The notes under the pieces are model-generated. The model saw nothing but the letters and a program-made list of their open reading frames with translations. It had not been told where the DNA came from and searched no databases. A stretch of DNA of 64,000 nt, from assembly GCF_021654115.1 (NCBI RefSeq), contig NZ_JAIWJF010000004.1:62001-126000 (forward strand). Direction: 5' to 3'. The DNA is from Furfurilactobacillus milii (lineage in GTDB: Bacteria; Bacillota; Bacilli; Lactobacillales; Lactobacillaceae). This document shows positions 61,559 through 64,000 of this stretch, piece after piece (the stretch's first letter is position 1; each line of letters opens with the position of its first letter). Made by a program: the position numbers and the translations under genes.

Positions 61559-61829
61559 CCAGTGCGGACAAACCCGTATTGAAATTGAGCACTAACGGAA
61601 TAAGAACGATTAGCCGCACTTTGGCTGATGGTTCTTATTTTGTTAGGCGGAGATTTCAGGGTTTGGTAGCACGACGATGACCAGTGCGGACAAACCCGTT
61701 CTGAAATTGAGCATTAATAGAAAATCGGTTGTTGGCGCATTTTGCCAATGATCGATTTTTGATTAGGCGCAGTTTTCTGCGGTGGCGAACACGACGATGC
61801 TAAACCAGCGCGGACAAATCGCATTCAGG
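61559..61829 (+). repeat. Tandem 122-124-bp structured repeat, locus 2 (two units plus a third fragment)
   Basis: ACCAGTGCGGACAAACCCG starts units at 61558 and 61680; ACCAGCGCGGACAAA starts a broken third at 61804. Each unit has GAGCA-TAA-GG, a hairpin (AATAAGAAC-TAGCC / GGCT-GTTCTTATT in unit 1; AATCG-TTGGC / GCCAA-CGATT in unit 2), a GTTAGGCG-type word and CACGACGATG. Stems differ while pairing is kept. The layout matches the locus at 14307-14571. It follows adhA with no other terminator visible. Confidence 0.78.
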
Positions 61830-61990
61830 AAACACAAACAAGATTTAAAAAAATCGTACACATCCTTCCTGACAGACAATATAGGAATGTCCCCTTTCCA
61901 ATAAGTGTATTAGTCCAAATTATCTTTTATGTACATAAAACTGGGGCTTGAATTATACTACGTCTAAACTATCTAAAGGGGGTCTATTTT

Positions 61991-62275
61991 ATGGCAGTAA
62001 ATATCTCTGCAGCTAGTGTCAGCGATTTTCGAAAAAACTTTAAATCATACGCCGATGACGTTAGCGACCTTAACGAATCGCTGATTATAACGCGCCCTAA
62101 GCAAAAAAATGTCGTTTTAATCAGCGAACAAGAATACAATTCCCTAAAAGAAACAAACTATTTATTAGCAACAGCTGCTAATCGAAAAGCGCTTCAAACC
62201 TCTCTAAATCAGATCGATCGCGGTCAAGGTCACATTCTGACACCTGAGGAATGGGAGAACCTGAAAGATGATTAA
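61991..62275 (+). CDS. Type II antitoxin, Phd/YefM family
   Basis: The 94-residue protein has the Phd/YefM fold: ISAASVSDFRKNFKSYADDV for DNA binding, then ITRPKQKNVVLISEQEYNSLKET and a C-terminal tail that would cover the toxin. It normally neutralises a YoeB mRNA interferase. AAAGGGGG precedes the ATG. The next frame, overlapping by 8 bp, is a YoeB remnant, so the antitoxin is now an orphan that can still repress its promoter. Confidence 0.9.
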   Translation: MAVNISAASVSDFRKNFKSYADDVSDLNESLIITRPKQKNVVLISEQEYNSLKETNYLLATAANRKALQTSLNQIDRGQGHILTPEEWENLKDD

Positions 62276-62398
62276 GTTCAATATTGTTTTCTCCCCAATA
62301 GCTTGGAATGAATACGGCGCATTGACAAAGAAAATCAAATTGTCTATAGCGTGACCGGTACGGCCATAACCATCTTCCAGCTTAAATATCATTACTGA
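62268..62398 (+). pseudogene. YoeB-like toxin remnant with internal deletion
   Basis: The ATG at 62268 overlaps the antitoxin stop, as in intact yefM-yoeB pairs. MIKFNIVFSPIAWNEYG is the YoeB start, but the frame breaks after about 18 codons. A second frame gives the YoeB end, DKENQIVYSVTGTAITIF then QLKYHY and TGA. About 45 codons between them, with the catalytic core, are gone. The toxin must be inactive. Confidence 0.82.
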
Positions 62399-62470
62399 TT
62401 GCTTAAAATTAACCTATCTTTGCAAAAAAGTGTTCCACCTCTGTCTCAGACTTCTTGATAAAAATAGCAA

Positions 62471-62686
62471 TCAGCATTTCCAGCAGCCATTAACGCTGAC
62501 AAACTGTTATCAGAATCAGGCGTCACTTACACAACGCGCCATGAACCTTACGTCGGTGTTTCCGGGTCGCGCCAAAGCATCGCTGATGTCGTGTTGAAAA
62601 TTGTTGCCGATCGCACCTTTGCGACAAATGACAGCATTGGAATTGCTGATCCAGCCACTCAAGGTGAAAATCGGCCTGTTTATTAA
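62471..62686 (+). pseudogene. C-terminal gene fragment of unknown family
   Basis: A 71-codon open frame without a start codon or ribosome site follows an in-frame TAG. It reads like real protein (YTTRHEPYVGVSGSRQ and DVVLKIVADRTFATND) and ends GENRPVY. I do not recognise the family. It lies next to the deleted toxin, so a larger deletion or rearrangement may have removed the rest of the gene. Confidence 0.5.
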
Positions 62687-62701
62687 AATAAAAATCAAAT
62701 G

Positions 62702-62752
62702 AAAATACGGATTGGTTAGCTCTCAAAACGAGGCTACCCAATCCGTATTTTT
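62702..62752. terminator. Bidirectional terminator
   Basis: AAATACGGATTGGTTAGC and GCTACCCAATCCGTATTT pair with one mismatch, followed by TTTTT, just after the deaminase stop. Confidence 0.85.
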
Positions 62753-62768
62753 GTATTCACACTCTATA

Positions 62769-63779
62769 TTAATGCGTTGCTACATACTCATCTAATTCTT
62801 TCAGGTAAAGTGCCTTTTGTTCTTTGCTAATCCATGAGCTTTCAAACGAATTCTTAGCCAATTGAACGACCTGTTCCTTCGTTAAATCAAACTTGCTGGC
62901 AATTGCATAATAGTTATCAGCAATATACCCACCAAAATAAGCAGGATCATCTGAGTGAATCGAAACTTTGACGCCCTTTGCCAGTAACTCGAGTACTTCT
63001 TTACCCTTCATTTCAGGGGAAATAAAGGCATTGGACAGTGGACAAGAAGTAAGCCCAATCTGATTTTTACTAACAAAATCTACGAGGTCGGGATCTTCGA
63101 CGATATTCGTGCCGTGGTCTAAACGCTCAACACCAATAATCTCTAACGCCTGTCGAATATGCTCGATAGAATCTTTTTGATCAATATCCGCGTGAGCAGT
63201 TAAATGCAGACCAGCGGCAGCAGCATCAGCGAACTGACGAGCAAACTTAAGAGGTGGATTGTTGTGTTCGTCAGAATCCAATCCGACACCCACCAGCTGA
63301 TCCTTGTATGGCAATGCTTCAACCAAAGTCTGTCGAGCAGACTCACTAGTAAAGTCACGTAGGAAACACATGATCAATGCTGCATCAATATTCAGCGCTC
63401 GAGCATCAACGATTGCGCGATGCAGTCCGTGAAGCACTGTTTCAAACGCAATTCCACGACTTGTATGCGCCTGTGGGTCGAAGAACATTTCCACATGCCG
63501 AACGTTATTAGTGGCAGCTCGTTCCAAATATGCAAAAGCTAGGTCATAGAAGTCCTGTTCTTTTTGTAAAACATCCATCGCTGGATAATACACGGCCAAA
63601 AACGAGGCCAAATCGTCATAATCATACGTTTTTTGAACTTCTTCCACGGTCTGTTGACCGATATCGATATGATTTCTTTGTGCCAATTTTAACTTCAAAT
63701 CTGGTTCCAGTGTTCCTTCAATATGTACATGTAGTTCCGCTTTGGGTAAACCACTAGTAAATTCACGGGTAATTGGCAT
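62769..63779 (-). CDS. Adenine/adenosine deaminase family protein (Aah1-like)
   Basis: The 336-residue protein has LPKAELHVHIEGTLEP at 11-26 (metal ligands His17 and His19), LTAHADID, RLDHGTNI and VSIHSDDPAYFGGY. The TLEP and SDDPAYFGGY words are typical of adenine deaminases of the adenosine deaminase family rather than of E. coli Add. It would convert adenine to hypoxanthine for purine salvage. GGAGGA precedes the ATG. A PurR-like box lies in its leader. Confidence 0.88.
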   Translation of the reverse strand: MPITREFTSGLPKAELHVHIEGTLEPDLKLKLAQRNHIDIGQQTVEEVQKTYDYDDLASFLAVYYPAMDVLQKEQDFYDLAFAYLERAATNNVRHVEMFFDPQAHTSRGIAFETVLHGLHRAIVDARALNIDAALIMCFLRDFTSESARQTLVEALPYKDQLVGVGLDSDEHNNPPLKFARQFADAAAAGLHLTAHADIDQKDSIEHIRQALEIIGVERLDHGTNIVEDPDLVDFVSKNQIGLTSCPLSNAFISPEMKGKEVLELLAKGVKVSIHSDDPAYFGGYIADNYYAIASKFDLTKEQVVQLAKNSFESSWISKEQKALYLKELDEYVATH

Positions 63780-63798
63780 TGCTTGAAATCCTCCTAAT

Positions 63799-63811
63799 AT
63801 TGTTCGTGTAT
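63799..63811. promoter_or_regulatory. PurR-box-like site
   Basis: On the minus strand ATACACGAACAAT matches the Firmicute PurBox core CGAACWWT with two mismatches in the 5' part. It lies 20 bp before the deaminase start, downstream of its promoter. Confidence 0.4.
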
Positions 63812-63824
63812 TGTGATCAAAAAC

Positions 63825-63852
63825 ATCATATCACATTTTTTAAATGTGTAAA
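63825..63852 (-). promoter_or_regulatory. Promoter of the deaminase gene
   Basis: On the minus strand TTTACA (63847-63852) and TATGAT (63825-63830) are 16 bp apart. Confidence 0.6.
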
Positions 63853-63953
63853 TACAGTAAAACACGAAATATGATATTGATTTAGTTTGTGATGTATGGA
63901 ATACTTTTGTCACATTCAAAATACATTAGAATAATTTGAAGGAGTATATCCCC

Positions 63954-64000
63954 ATGCTAGGATTAAGCAATCAGCACAGTCTCGTTGGGTCGACATTTCT
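63954..64000 (+). CDS. Start of an unidentified gene (cut by window end)
   Basis: An ATG 8 bases after GAAGGAG opens a frame reading MLGLSNQHSLVGSTF to the window edge. The gene is divergent from the deaminase gene. Too little is visible to name it; a purine transporter would suit the context, but that is a guess. Confidence 0.6.
   Translation, partial: MLGLSNQHSLVGSTF

Noticed and set aside
61559-61829. Simple pair of adhA terminators
   Set aside because: The hairpins are terminator-like, but each sits inside a longer conserved unit shared with the degV locus, so termination alone does not explain the repeat.

Overview
The window looks like chromosomal DNA of a heterofermentative lactic acid bacterium (Lactobacillaceae). 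The evidence is a full-length xylulose-5-phosphate/fructose-6-phosphate phosphoketolase, a bifunctional AdhE, a zinc alcohol dehydrogenase, several families common in lactobacilli (a DUF4811-like partner of an MFS exporter, DUF975, DUF1836, LtrA), strong AGGAGG ribosome sites and Rex, CcpA and CtsR-type sites. The polyphosphate cluster, CofE-like protein and HpaB-like flavoprotein would suit a Furfurilactobacillus/Lactobacillus rossiae-type genome, but that is inference from gene content. I saw no rRNA, tRNA, prophage, insertion sequence or CRISPR array.

Layout. 0-10 kb: end of an M3 peptidase, a hydrolase/XRE/methyltransferase-like operon, a MarR-GNAT divergent pair, a noncoding block at 5.1-6.0 kb with one long and two twin small RNA candidates, DedA, AlkD, two unknown genes, lipoate ligase and a universal stress protein. 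10-20 kb: a GT39/GT2 membrane glycosyltransferase pair, DegV, two Nudix genes and phosphoketolase with its probable GntR regulator. 20-31 kb: YbaK-like deacylase, an HExxH membrane protein, HD hydrolase, an orphan LytTR regulator, a two-gene ABC exporter, an alpha/beta hydrolase and an MFS exporter operon. 31-37.5 kb: a minus-strand polyphosphate cluster (ppk2, Ppx/GppA-HD, ppk1, ppx, VOC protein). 37.8-54 kb: HAD phosphatase, TIM-barrel protein, two paralogous CPBP proteases around a secreted protein and a CofE-like enzyme, adhE, a secreted nuclease, DUF1836, two DUF975 proteins, recX, ltrA, an ANT(6)-like nucleotidyltransferase and hsp20. 54-64 kb: CBS-domain membrane protein, an HpaB-like gene broken by an 8-bp duplication, HAD phosphatase, nrdI, an MFS transporter, adhA, an antitoxin with a deleted toxin, and an adenine deaminase-type gene.

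The most unusual content is noncoding. (1) Nine full copies and one remnant of a 145-180 bp intergenic element share junction motifs, while the terminal arms and internal hairpins differ between copies and stay complementary: a three-hairpin, four-way-junction design in two subfamilies, twice arranged as a divergent A(-)/B(+) pair. (2) A second structured element of 122-125 bp occurs in tandem at two distant loci. (3) Two paralogous minus-strand transcription units of about 112 nt each carry their own TATAAT box and intrinsic terminator, next to a structured region of about 400 nt ending in a strong terminator.

The genes connect mainly through redox and energy metabolism. Phosphoketolase makes acetyl phosphate; AdhE, under probable Rex and CcpA control, and AdhA reoxidise NADH. 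A GntR-type operator shared by xfp and its neighbour links regulator to enzyme. The polyphosphate cluster has two types of kinase and two phosphatase-family proteins to make, use and sense polyphosphate.
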